64,000 nt of DNA from Persephonella sp. IF05-L8 (GTDB taxonomy: Bacteria; Aquificota; Aquificia; Aquificales; Hydrogenothermaceae). The stretch spans positions 124,001-188,000 of the forward strand of contig NZ_JNLJ01000001.1 in the NCBI RefSeq assembly GCF_000703045.1, given 5' to 3'. The position numbers were made by a program, and so were the translations under genes. Below are positions 47,630 through 55,821 of the stretch, piece after piece; within the stretch, counting starts at the first letter, position 1; the number at the start of each line of letters is the position of its first letter. Below the pieces are notes generated by a model. It made no database searches. It worked only from the letters and a program-made list of their open reading frames with translations, and was not told the DNA's origin.

Positions 47630-48870
47630 CCTTCCTGTTTGTCTTCAGTTTTCTGGCCGTTGTTTTCTTCAACACCTGAAGCCTGTTTTATTATATCGTT
47701 TAGCATATTAGCAAGGAATTCTCCTCTGTGGAGAATTGTATGATTCTGGAATACATTATCCCTGCCGTGTTTTGCAATTTCTTCCCTTTCTTGAGGTGCA
47801 TCTTCCAGATAGTATGCAATTTTACCTTCTATCTCAACACTATCAATAGGATGATATGTGATTAAGTCCTGACCATCAACAAGGAATGATTTTGATGCAA
47901 GTCTTTCCTCAACCATTGTAAGTGTATTAGCTCCCACAGAAGCAAACACAGAATAGGCAAGTCCGGTTGTTATAAATGTCGGATGGGATAGTAAAGATAT
48001 TTTTGTTTTAGACAGGAAGTTAATCACATCTTTATTTTCTATCACATCTTCATACACAACAACATTTTCTTTGGTTTCTCCCTGAACAGGACCCAGAACA
48101 TTTATCTCAAAATCCTCAATAGAATCAATAATATTCCATCTTCTCAGGTGCATAGCATAAAGGGCTATCTCTATAAGATACTTCATAAAATCATCTTCCC
48201 TTTCCTGCTGGAACTTGAACATTGCCTGTTGAAAATCCTGTGTATACTGGGAAAGTAAAAATCCTGAAGCATATCTAACAGGCATATCAGGGTTTCTATA
48301 AAGCATTCTTCCCAGCTCAACAGCAAAATCAAATAAAGGCTGGTCAAATCTTTCTTTCCAGGCCTGTTCAATAATATCAGGGTCGGAAATAGGACCTAAA
48401 AATGCAACATCAAACTCTTTTTCAGTATTTGGAGGAGGAAAATCAGCTGGGTTTATAGCCGGTGCCATAAAGGCAACATTTTTTTTCATGCCCCCTATCC
48501 ACTGGGCATGCTCTATATCTATCGTTAGGAAAAGAAGCTGATTAGAGTGGAGTGTGGATTTTAGTTTTGTAAAATGAATCATAGGGTCTTCCAGAAACCA
48601 GCTAACATGGATGTTCCCAATTACATCTGGAAGAATTTTTTGTTCACCATCTTTTTCTGCAAAGATTAGGCCATCCAGATTAAAATCAAATGTAAAAAGT
48701 GGCTTGTATTCTATGATTTCATTAACTACTTCCTGAACATTTTCAGGTGTTGGTTCAACAATTTTCGTTTCAAAATTTCTTGCAGAAAGAGATTTTGCGA
48801 GACCTTCCATTAAAGTATCAACAATTTTTCGTGGGTCTGGTGTTTTTACAAAAACAATTCTTGGTTTCAT
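47623..48870 (-). CDS. GT-B type glycosyltransferase, CgeB-like
   Basis: A 415-residue soluble protein resembling the CgeB/DUF3880 plus Glyco_trans_1_2 architecture. The N-terminal half contains FTFDFNLDGLIF and HVSWFLEDPMIHF near 89-101, and the C-terminal half has the typical KTKISLLSHPTFITTGLAYSVFASVGANTLTM and VDGQDLITY ... EIAKHGRDNVFQNHTI. The donor and acceptor sugars are unknown. The tail of about 20 residues is hydrophilic and disordered. TGGAGGTC precedes the ATG. Single gene, divergent from the RCK gene. Confidence 0.75.
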   Translation of the reverse strand: MKPRIVFVKTPDPRKIVDTLMEGLAKSLSARNFETKIVEPTPENVQEVVNEIIEYKPLFTFDFNLDGLIFAEKDGEQKILPDVIGNIHVSWFLEDPMIHFTKLKSTLHSNQLLFLTIDIEHAQWIGGMKKNVAFMAPAINPADFPPPNTEKEFDVAFLGPISDPDIIEQAWKERFDQPLFDFAVELGRMLYRNPDMPVRYASGFLLSQYTQDFQQAMFKFQQEREDDFMKYLIEIALYAMHLRRWNIIDSIEDFEINVLGPVQGETKENVVVYEDVIENKDVINFLSKTKISLLSHPTFITTGLAYSVFASVGANTLTMVEERLASKSFLVDGQDLITYHPIDSVEIEGKIAYYLEDAPQEREEIAKHGRDNVFQNHTILHRGEFLANMLNDIIKQASGVEENNGQKTEDKQEGQ

Positions 48871-48935
48871 ATGACCTCCATTTTTCTTCTGTTATAATGT
48901 TTGAAAATTATTTTACTACATAAAGGATAAGATTT

Positions 48936-50369
48936 ATGGTTTCTGAGGGTGGGAAAAAGAAAATAATAATATTTGGTTTAGGCTTCTTCGGAAAAAAACT
49001 GATTGAAAAACTCTCAAAAAATTGGGAGATAATCGGAGTTGATATAAATGAAACTGTTATTTCAGAGCTGTCTGGAGAATTTGAAAATGTTGAATTCCTA
49101 CATGGTGATGCTTCCAGCATTCTCACATGGAAAAAAATAGAACCTACATCCATTGGATATATAATCTCTACTATAAAGGATACAGATGTCTCTCTGGAAG
49201 TATGTAGAATAGCCAGAGAGGTTTTTAATCTGGACAGTTCTATCATTGTTCTGCTTTTTGAAGAGGAAAGAGCTGAAGATTTTGGGAATTTTGAAGCAAC
49301 AATTATAAAACCTGCAGAAATTATAACAAATGCCGTTGTATCCAAAATAGAGAAAAATTACACAGTTGCCACCAATATTGGTCTTGGTAAAGGAGAAATT
49401 ATTGAGGTTAATATTCTTGCCCGTTCACATCTGGTGGACAGGAAACTGAAATACTTGAAACCAACCCGATGGAGAATTGCCGCTATTTACAGGGATGGAG
49501 AGCTTATAATTCCTACAGGTAATGAAAAGATAAAAGTAGGAGATAAAGTCGTTATAATAGGCGACCCTAAAGTTCTGGAAAATCTGGTTAATATACTGAT
49601 AAAAGGTATTCCCCAGTTTCCCCTTCAATTTGGTTCAGATATGGCCACAATTTATGCACCTAAATTCAAAAAAACCCTTGAAGAAGCAGCTTACTTTAAA
49701 AAACACACAAAAGCCCACAAATTACAGATATATCCTTACAGGAATTACGACGTCAGAAAGGATTTTGAGTTTATAAAAGAAACTGTAGATAATTTTGAGA
49801 TAAAAAACTCTATTGGTGATTATTTACAACTATTCAGGTTAAAAGAGGATATTGGAGTTGTTATTATTCCTTTTGTAAAGGAACCACTTTTAAAATGGTT
49901 TAAACTGAAAGCTATTTTTGAAGAAGCAACCAAACCATTTTTAATCAGCAGAGGTAGTTTCCCATACAAAAGTATTGTTGTTTCTTTTAACTGCTCTGAA
50001 CCTGCTTTTATTCTTGAGATGGGAATTGAGTTATCACGGCTCATGAAACTGCCTGTTGAGGTGGTTTATGGTGTTATGCCTGAAGAATTAAGAGGTGTAG
50101 AGGAAGAAGAAGAAATTAAAGAAAGAAATGAGATTATCTCAGATTTTGAACATATATATAAAACAGGAATTAAATACTCTGTTTTAGAAGGAAATCCTGT
50201 AAAAGAAACCTTAAAATATATGAAAGATAAAAAAGATGTTTTGCTTTTAACAGCTTATGATAAAAAAGAAAAAATATCCATGTTTTCTCCAAATGTGCCT
50301 TTTTATATAGCAAAAAATGTTAAATCCTCTGTTTTATGTTTTCCTTTAGAGGAAATGACTTATGAGTAA
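48936..50369 (+). CDS. TrkA/RCK-domain regulatory protein with a USP-like C-terminal half
   Basis: The 477-residue protein starts with an RCK-N Rossmann domain (IIIFGLGFFGKKLIEKL, then IGVDINE and HGDAS) for NAD(H) or nucleotide binding. An RCK-C domain covers about 140-225 (IIEVNILARS ... KVGDKVVIIGDPK), and a C-terminal half (about 345-470, SFPYKSIVVSFNCSEPAFILEMGIELSRL) looks like a universal-stress-type domain. It overlaps the CPA2 antiporter gene by 8 bases, so the two probably form one gated K+ or Na+/H+ transporter. AAAGGATAAG precedes the ATG; TATAAT is near 48892. Confidence 0.82.
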   Translation: MVSEGGKKKIIIFGLGFFGKKLIEKLSKNWEIIGVDINETVISELSGEFENVEFLHGDASSILTWKKIEPTSIGYIISTIKDTDVSLEVCRIAREVFNLDSSIIVLLFEEERAEDFGNFEATIIKPAEIITNAVVSKIEKNYTVATNIGLGKGEIIEVNILARSHLVDRKLKYLKPTRWRIAAIYRDGELIIPTGNEKIKVGDKVVIIGDPKVLENLVNILIKGIPQFPLQFGSDMATIYAPKFKKTLEEAAYFKKHTKAHKLQIYPYRNYDVRKDFEFIKETVDNFEIKNSIGDYLQLFRLKEDIGVVIIPFVKEPLLKWFKLKAIFEEATKPFLISRGSFPYKSIVVSFNCSEPAFILEMGIELSRLMKLPVEVVYGVMPEELRGVEEEEEIKERNEIISDFEHIYKTGIKYSVLEGNPVKETLKYMKDKKDVLLLTAYDKKEKISMFSPNVPFYIAKNVKSSVLCFPLEEMTYE

Positions 50370-51549
50370 AGAAGAATCTATACTGCTTCTTGTTGTTTCT
50401 GTTGGTGCGTTTATAATGCCTTTTATCAGTAAAAGGCTAATGCTCCCTTCTGCTGTAGGGGAAATACTATTTGGACTAATCATTGGAATATTCTTTAAGC
50501 AGTTCGCCGCAGAAAGTAGTCTTAGTATTCTCCATTTCTTAGGTAGTCTGGGTTTTCTTATCCTAATGTATCTTGCAGGTCTGGAGATTAACTTTGAAAA
50601 GATTAAAATCACACCCAGGAAAAATCTATTTATCTATATATTATCTGTCCTGATAATCATAGTTTTGTCCTTTGTAATTGTTTTTTACACAGACCAGCCT
50701 AAGATTAATATTCTGATATACCTGACTGTTGCAGTGGGACTACTTTATCCTGTTTTAAAGGATGCAGGCTTATTGGAAACAGAATTCGCCCAGTCCTTGT
50801 TGATTATAGCAAGTATAGGAGAGGTTCTCAGTTTACTGTTTATATCTGCATTTTTCATGTATTTTGAACATGGATTATCACGGGAGACCTTTATTCAATT
50901 ATTTGAGATTTATATCTTCTTCTTTATTGCTTACATCGTTCTTAGATTTTTACAGCTTTATGCATGGTGGAACCCTAAGAGGATGTTTTTGTTTATAAAA
51001 ACAGATGACCCAACAGAAACAGCTGTAAGGGCTAATTTTGCAAATATGTTTGTTTTTGCAGCTCTGGCAAACATATTGGGATTGGAGTACATTATAGGTG
51101 CATTTTTCGGAGGAATGCTGTTTGCTATGATATTCAAAGAAAGGCACGAAATTCAGGAAAAGATTGGGAGTTTTGGATATGGTTTTTTAATTCCTGTATT
51201 TTTTATTGAGGTTGGTCTGAGATTTGATATATTCAGCTTCATGCAAAAAGAGGTTCTTTTAGGAGCTATCAGTATTGCCCTTATGATACTGATTATAAGA
51301 GCCTTTGGAGCTATTCCTCTATTTTTCTCAGGATTTTCATTGAAAGAGGTTCTATCATTTCCTTTTGCCACATCAATGCCTCTTACTCTGCTTGTTGCAA
51401 TAGCAACACTGGGTCTTGAAACCCACACAATTGACCAGAAATATGCTTCAATGATTATTCTGGCAGCTTTAATAAGTGGAATTTTTTATCCATGGTTGTT
51501 TAAGTTTATAGTCGGGCAAAAGGAAACAGGGGAACAGAAAAATGTATAA
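50362..51549 (+). CDS. CPA2-family cation:proton antiporter
   Basis: A 395-residue membrane protein with about 12 helices, of the KefB/KefC-NapA type. SKRLMLPSAVGEILFGLIIG near 24-43 and GFLILMYLAGLEINF near 63-77 contain the usual motifs of helices 1-3; the ion-binding region near residues 125-150 has AVGLLYPVLKDAG. It lacks the fused regulatory domain of Kef proteins, which is instead encoded by the preceding overlapping RCK gene. Ion preference cannot be stated. It overlaps the exonuclease gene by 8 bases. Confidence 0.88.
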   Translation: MSKEESILLLVVSVGAFIMPFISKRLMLPSAVGEILFGLIIGIFFKQFAAESSLSILHFLGSLGFLILMYLAGLEINFEKIKITPRKNLFIYILSVLIIIVLSFVIVFYTDQPKINILIYLTVAVGLLYPVLKDAGLLETEFAQSLLIIASIGEVLSLLFISAFFMYFEHGLSRETFIQLFEIYIFFFIAYIVLRFLQLYAWWNPKRMFLFIKTDDPTETAVRANFANMFVFAALANILGLEYIIGAFFGGMLFAMIFKERHEIQEKIGSFGYGFLIPVFFIEVGLRFDIFSFMQKEVLLGAISIALMILIIRAFGAIPLFFSGFSLKEVLSFPFATSMPLTLLVAIATLGLETHTIDQKYASMIILAALISGIFYPWLFKFIVGQKETGEQKNV

Positions 51550-52159
51550 TCTGACTACTGATGAAGCTATTTTTACAGTTATAGACCTTGAAACAACAGG
51601 GTTTCATCCTGAAAGGGATTATATAATTGAGATAGCTGCTATAAGATTTCAGGGAAATGTGGAAACAGACAGGTATCATCAGCTTATAAAACCTGATATG
51701 GATTTTATCCCACAGCATATTTCTAAGCTAACAGGAATTACAACAGCAATGGTGATTGACCAACCAAAGATAAAAGAAGTATTACCTGAGTTTTTCAAAT
51801 TTATAAAAGACAGCATTATTGTTGCCCATAATGCAAAGTTTGATATCTCTTTCCTAAACTATAACGGCAAACTTTATCTAAATAAAACACTGAAAAATCC
51901 AGTAATATGCACAGATAATCTTGCAAGGCGTATTCTTCCTGATATTGATAGCAAATCTCTGGAAAATATAGCATTTCATTTTAATATTCCGTTTAAGCAA
52001 AGGCACAGGGCTTTATCTGATGCAGAAACCACATTAAAAATATTTGTAAAAATGCTCCAGTTTCTTGAGGATTATAATGTAAACAGGGTAATTGATATAA
52101 TAAGACTGTCTGAGGGTAAAAGAATAAACGACAGAATGAAGAGGAAGAAATATGTTTAA
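51542..52159 (+). CDS. DnaQ-like 3'-5' exonuclease (DEDDh)
   Basis: A 205-residue exonuclease with Exo I FTVIDLETTGFHPE near 11-24, Exo II IVAHNAKFDISFL near 92-104, and Exo III HRALSDAETT near 154-163 with the His five residues before the Asp. This is the arrangement of the DNA polymerase III epsilon subunit and related PolC-type or free-standing exonucleases. Whether it is the replicative proofreader is not settled by sequence. It overlaps both neighbours by 8 bases. Confidence 0.88.
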   Translation: MYNLTTDEAIFTVIDLETTGFHPERDYIIEIAAIRFQGNVETDRYHQLIKPDMDFIPQHISKLTGITTAMVIDQPKIKEVLPEFFKFIKDSIIVAHNAKFDISFLNYNGKLYLNKTLKNPVICTDNLARRILPDIDSKSLENIAFHFNIPFKQRHRALSDAETTLKIFVKMLQFLEDYNVNRVIDIIRLSEGKRINDRMKRKKYV

Positions 52160-52949
52160 GATTGGAATAATCGGTGCCGGAAATATGGGTGAGGCTATAG
52201 TCAGGGGGCTGATTGAAAAGAATGTGGTCAAGTCCACAGAAATAATAGTTTCTGATATTGACCCTGACAGAATTAGTTATCTTGTTGAAAAATATAATGT
52301 TGCAGGAAGTTCCAGTAATAAAAGGGTTGTTGAAAATTCTGAGATAATTTTTCTATCAGTTAAACCTAAGGATTTAGAAAAAACTTTAGAACCTATAAAA
52401 GACAGCTTTACACAGGATAAAGTTCTGATATCCGTTCTGGCTGGAATAAAAATAGAAAAAATAAGAAAAATCCTTGAAAAGCCTGTTATAGTCAGAATTA
52501 TGCCTAATACACCTGCACTTATTGGTGAAGGTGCAATTGGTGTGTCTTTTGAGGAAATAGATGAAAACAAAAAACTGGAAATTCTGAATATCCTTAATGC
52601 CCTTGGTGTTGTTGTGGAGGTTGAGGAGTTCTTAATGGACGTTGTAACAGGATTATCAGGTAGTGGCCCCGCTTATGTGTTTATGTTTATTGAAGGGCTT
52701 ATCCAGGGTGGAATAAAAGGAGGTCTGTCTTACCCTCAGGCAAAAGAGCTTGCTGTTCAAACAGTTTTAGGTGCTGCAAAGCTGGTTAAGGAGCTTGATG
52801 AACATCCTGCAGTCTTAAGGGATAAGGTTAGCTCCCCTGCAGGAACAACTATTTATGCACTGCACATACTTGAGGAAAAAGGCCTTAAAGATGCTGTTAT
52901 ATCTGCTGTAGAAGAAGCAACAAAAAGAAGCAAAGAGTTATCTAAATAA
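52152..52949 (+). CDS. proC: pyrroline-5-carboxylate reductase
   Basis: ProC (265 residues) makes proline from pyrroline-5-carboxylate with NAD(P)H. The Rossmann start FKIGIIGAGNMGEAIVRGL, VKPKDLEKTLEPI near 78, RIMPNTPALIGEG near 118 and SGSGPAYVFMFIEGLIQGG near 170-188 are diagnostic, as is SPAGTTIYALHILEEKG near 235. Overlaps the end of the exonuclease gene; its 3' end overlaps the convergent hemW gene. Confidence 0.97.
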   Translation: MFKIGIIGAGNMGEAIVRGLIEKNVVKSTEIIVSDIDPDRISYLVEKYNVAGSSSNKRVVENSEIIFLSVKPKDLEKTLEPIKDSFTQDKVLISVLAGIKIEKIRKILEKPVIVRIMPNTPALIGEGAIGVSFEEIDENKKLEILNILNALGVVVEVEEFLMDVVTGLSGSGPAYVFMFIEGLIQGGIKGGLSYPQAKELAVQTVLGAAKLVKELDEHPAVLRDKVSSPAGTTIYALHILEEKGLKDAVISAVEEATKRSKELSK

Positions 52950-54081
52950 GGGATGCAGTTATATAGTTTGATACCATAATACCTTCAGGTGTTAGCTTCA
53001 ACCTGCCATTTTCTATTTTTGCAAGCCCCTCAGATACTATCTGATTAATAAAGTCCATTCTGTCTTTAACCAGCTTTATATTTATTCCTTCAGCAAGTCT
53101 CAATCCAAGAATTATTTTTTCTTTTCTTTTTTCCTGTGGAGAAAGTTTATCCCGAAACAAAACAGCAGACTGACCTTTATTTATTTTTTCCATATACTCA
53201 TACAGATTTTTTGTATTGCCAAATCTCTCATTGTTTATTAAAGACCATGCAGAAACTCCTATCCCAAGGAATTCCTCACCTGTCCAGTAAAAAAGGTTAT
53301 GTTTACATTGATAACCTTCTTTTGCCCAGTTTGACAACTCATATCTATTAAAACCTTTTTCATATAGAAAGCTATCAATCAGCTTAAACATATCCAGTAA
53401 TAAATCTTCCTCTGGCAAAGAGTATTCCCCCTTTTTGACCATCTGGCCAAGGGGAGTTTCTTCATAGGCTGTTAGCATATACGCAGATATATGTTTTACT
53501 GGAAGTTGAGTGTATTCCTCTAAATCACCTTCAAGGTCTTTTAATGTCTGTCCCTGAACACCATAAATCATATCCAGATTTATATTTTCTATTCCTGCAT
53601 CTGCAGCTGAGTAAATTGTGTCTATAACATCTTTTGGTAGATGCCATCTACCAAGGGATTTTAAGATTTTTTCATTTAGACTTTGGGCTCCTATACTTAT
53701 ACGGTTAATTCCTGCTTTTAATAGCTGTTTAAACTCTTTATATCTGTAAGTTTCAGGATTAACTTCTATCGTAATTTCAGGATTGTCAACAACAGGGAAA
53801 TTATTATTTATAAAACCAACAATTTCCTCTATATAATCAGGTGGCAAAATAGATGGGGTTCCTCCACCGAAATATACGGTTTGTAAATCAAACTCAAAAT
53901 CTTTGTAAAATCCAAGCTCCTTTTTTAAAGTTTGTACATACTTTTTGAAAAGACTTTTATCTATCAAAGAAATAGACGTAAAATCACAGTATGGACACTT
54001 ATTCATACAAAAAGGTATATGAATATATATTCCTTTTACCATGCAATCTAAAATAACACCTTTATTCTGAAAATCAAACAT
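52942..54081 (-). CDS. hemW: heme chaperone HemW-like radical SAM protein
   Basis: A 379-residue radical SAM protein. The cluster motif is CMNKCPYCDF (Cys25, Cys29, Cys32) with Phe after the third Cys, which separates HemW from true HemN coproporphyrinogen dehydrogenases (CxxxCxxCxC). YFGGGTPSILPPDYI near 70 and GINRISIGAQSLNEKIL near 135 follow. Family knowledge says HemW carries heme rather than oxidising coproporphyrinogen. Two starts are possible: ATG 54081, used here, with AAGGA about 14 bases upstream, or ATG 54042, which begins nearer the family N-terminus. Confidence 0.9.
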   Translation of the reverse strand: MFDFQNKGVILDCMVKGIYIHIPFCMNKCPYCDFTSISLIDKSLFKKYVQTLKKELGFYKDFEFDLQTVYFGGGTPSILPPDYIEEIVGFINNNFPVVDNPEITIEVNPETYRYKEFKQLLKAGINRISIGAQSLNEKILKSLGRWHLPKDVIDTIYSAADAGIENINLDMIYGVQGQTLKDLEGDLEEYTQLPVKHISAYMLTAYEETPLGQMVKKGEYSLPEEDLLLDMFKLIDSFLYEKGFNRYELSNWAKEGYQCKHNLFYWTGEEFLGIGVSAWSLINNERFGNTKNLYEYMEKINKGQSAVLFRDKLSPQEKRKEKIILGLRLAEGINIKLVKDRMDFINQIVSEGLAKIENGRLKLTPEGIMVSNYITASLI

Positions 54082-54088
54082 TGTTATA

Positions 54089-54117
54089 TTGCAATTTCCT
54101 TATTGTTGACATATACT
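54089..54117 (+). promoter_or_regulatory. promoter of the [4Fe-4S] ferredoxin gene
   Basis: TTGCAA, a 17-base spacer and TATACT. The predicted leader is about 36 bases. The reverse strand reads TATAGT in the same place, so a divergent promoter for hemW may overlap it. Confidence 0.6.
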
Positions 54118-54160
54118 ATAGAAACTTAAAATTGACTAATTAACAAGGAGGTTTAGTCCA

Positions 54161-54385
54161 ATGAAAGTAAAAGTATCTGTTGACCAGGATCTCTGCACAG
54201 CTTGCGCACTCTGCTATGATGAACTTCCAGAAGTTTATGAAGACCAGGGTGACGGAATAGCTAAAGTAAAAGACGATATCGGTGGAGACGGTGCTATCAT
54301 AGAAGGAGAATTAGCAGAAAGAGCTCTTGAAATTACTGAAGAATGCCCATCTGGAGCTCTCATTACTGAAGTTGTAGAAGAGTAA
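54161..54385 (+). CDS. single-cluster [4Fe-4S] ferredoxin
   Basis: A 74-residue acidic ferredoxin with Cys12, Cys15 and Cys18 in CTACALC and the distal Cys62 in ECPSGAL: four Cys, one [4Fe-4S] cluster, as in Thermotoga-type monocluster ferredoxins. In chemolithotrophs with the reductive TCA cycle such proteins feed low-potential electrons to 2-oxoacid synthases; that role here is inference. AAGGAGGT precedes the ATG. Own promoter and strong terminator, so it is a monocistronic, probably abundant transcript. Confidence 0.95.
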   Translation: MKVKVSVDQDLCTACALCYDELPEVYEDQGDGIAKVKDDIGGDGAIIEGELAERALEITEECPSGALITEVVEE

Positions 54386-54397
54386 TTTTTTCACATA

Positions 54398-54419
54398 AAG
54401 GGGGTTATACCCCCTTTTT
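54398..54419 (+). terminator. bidirectional terminator between ferredoxin and the 105-aa gene
   Basis: AAGGGGG-TTATA-CCCCCTTTTT: a 7-bp stem with T-runs outside it in both directions. The TAA stop of the convergent minus-strand gene (54407-54405) lies in the loop. Confidence 0.85.
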
Positions 54420-54722
54420 CATTAATTTTTCCTTTTCAATTTTTTCAATTTTTTCATGAAGTTCCAGTAAATCTGTTTTAGGTTTTTCTATATTTTTAAA
54501 TTGTCCCCTTAAAAACAATCCCAGAATAATTGACAACCAGCCTATAATCATAAACAATCTTGCAAATAAAACGATTATAAAACCTCTAAAATCTGTTTCA
54601 TTCTGGGCAAATTCTGAATTAAAGAAATCAATACTTTTTTCAATCATATAAAGACCAACAGAAAGAACCATAAGAGATAGCATTACAATGGTGACAAATT
54701 TTGGGGTAATTTTGAGTTTCAT
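54405..54722 (-). CDS. small membrane protein with coiled-coil tail
   Basis: A 105-residue protein with no recognised family. Two membrane helices (FVTIVMLSLMVLSVGLYMI and FIIVLFARLFMIIGWLSIILGLFL) flank a short polar loop, and the C-terminal 25 residues (LLELHEKIEKIEKEKLMKK) form a charged helix. GGAGGGG precedes the ATG. Its stop codon is inside the hairpin of the shared terminator. Confidence 0.75.
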   Translation of the reverse strand: MKLKITPKFVTIVMLSLMVLSVGLYMIEKSIDFFNSEFAQNETDFRGFIIVLFARLFMIIGWLSIILGLFLRGQFKNIEKPKTDLLELHEKIEKIEKEKLMKKGV

Positions 54723-54792
54723 TTTGACCCCTCCTTATTGATTTCGGGGTCAATATATGCAGATTAAAAGAATTTTCAAAAAAATTTAAAGA

Positions 54793-54810
54793 AGGGGCAT
54801 TAATGCCCCT
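54793..54810 (-). terminator. terminator of the HU gene
   Basis: AGGGGCATTAATGCCCCT is a perfect 18-bp palindrome 16 bases beyond the HU stop, followed on the minus strand by TCTTTAAATTTTTTT. Confidence 0.65.
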
Positions 54811-54826
54811 GTAAGACAGTTATTGA

Positions 54827-55099
54827 TTACTTAACTCTTTCCCTAAGAGATTTTGCAGGACGGAAAGTAACAACTTTTCTTGCAGGGATTTTAATCACTT
54901 TTCCAGTTCTTGGGTTTCTTCCTTTTCTTGCTTTTCTTTCTTTTACATTGAATACACCAAGTCCTGGAAGAGCAATTCTCTCCCCTCTTTCCAGAGCCTG
55001 AGCAAGAGTAAGAACAAATGCATCAACACATCTTCTTGCTGCAGCTTTTGTTGTCCCTGCTTGCTCAGCAACTCTTGCTATTAATTCTGCTTTTGTCAT
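54827..55099 (-). CDS. hup: DNA-binding protein HU
   Basis: A 90-residue histone-like protein that bends and compacts DNA. MTKAELIARVAEQAG at the start, the LPGLGVFNVKERKARKGRNPRTGK beta-arm region near 47-70 with the Pro intercalation site, and the basic C-terminus are standard. The frame opens six codons earlier, but GGGGAGG falls inside that extension, 9 bases from ATG 55099, which is therefore the start. Monocistronic. Confidence 0.95.
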   Translation of the reverse strand: MTKAELIARVAEQAGTTKAAARRCVDAFVLTLAQALERGERIALPGLGVFNVKERKARKGRNPRTGKVIKIPARKVVTFRPAKSLRERVK

Positions 55100-55206
55100 G
55101 GCTTCTAACCTCCCCATTGGTTGTTATTTATAATCCTAAAATTTATAACAAAATTTTCTTTATTTTACAAATATTTGTTGAATTTATCGTCCAAAATCCT
55201 TACAAC

Positions 55207-55821
55207 TTAACTTTTATCGCAATCTTCTATGCATATTTTTTTAACTTCAATCTTTCCTCCACATGTCTGATAACAGATATCAAATATATCTTTGCAACCA
55301 CAATCACATTTACATAAGGCTCTTTCTTTATCAAGAATGTCCTTAAAAGAAATTTCCGCTGGTTTTTGTGGAGCTACTGGGCTGTTATATTTAAGCTTCT
55401 CTAAAATTTTCTTAATCTTTTTTTTCCTATGACATGCTTCTTTATCCTTATACTGTGCACATAATCTTTCATAAAACTTTAAATCTTTTTTTAACCTTTC
55501 AATATCTCTTTTCCTTTCTTTTAATTTAGCCTGATAAATACGATACTGTTTATAATATTCTTCTAATCTTTGAGTGTATTCCTTTTCAAGCTGGTCATAG
55601 ATTTTTTGAGCTCTTTCAGGGGCTTTTAATAAACACTCATTGTAATTTCTCTGACAGGTATCCTGACATTTCTGAAACTCTTTTTGACATCTGTCCACAC
55701 ATGCTTTATCAGGAGGAGGATGATATATCTTTTCTACCTTATATTTAGGAGAGGAACATCCCGAAAATAACATAACAAAAAACATTCCAGCTATAATAAA
55801 TCTAAAAACAGGTTTTGCCAT
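55207..55821 (-). CDS. Cys-rich coiled-coil lipoprotein of unknown function
   Basis: A 204-residue putative lipoprotein: basic n-region, hydrophobic core and lipobox LFSGC with Cys22. Two Cys-rich clusters bracket a charged coiled coil: CVDRCQKEFQKCQDTCQ near 41-57, and CKCDCGCKDIFDICYQTC near 168-186 with further Cys at the end. Sixteen or so Cys outside the membrane would be unusual unless they bind metal or form disulfides. The ATG overlaps the ATG of the divergent NodB-like gene by two bases (CATG), so the 5' regions are mutually antisense. No family recognised. Confidence 0.75.
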   Translation of the reverse strand: MAKPVFRFIIAGMFFVMLFSGCSSPKYKVEKIYHPPPDKACVDRCQKEFQKCQDTCQRNYNECLLKAPERAQKIYDQLEKEYTQRLEEYYKQYRIYQAKLKERKRDIERLKKDLKFYERLCAQYKDKEACHRKKKIKKILEKLKYNSPVAPQKPAEISFKDILDKERALCKCDCGCKDIFDICYQTCGGKIEVKKICIEDCDKS

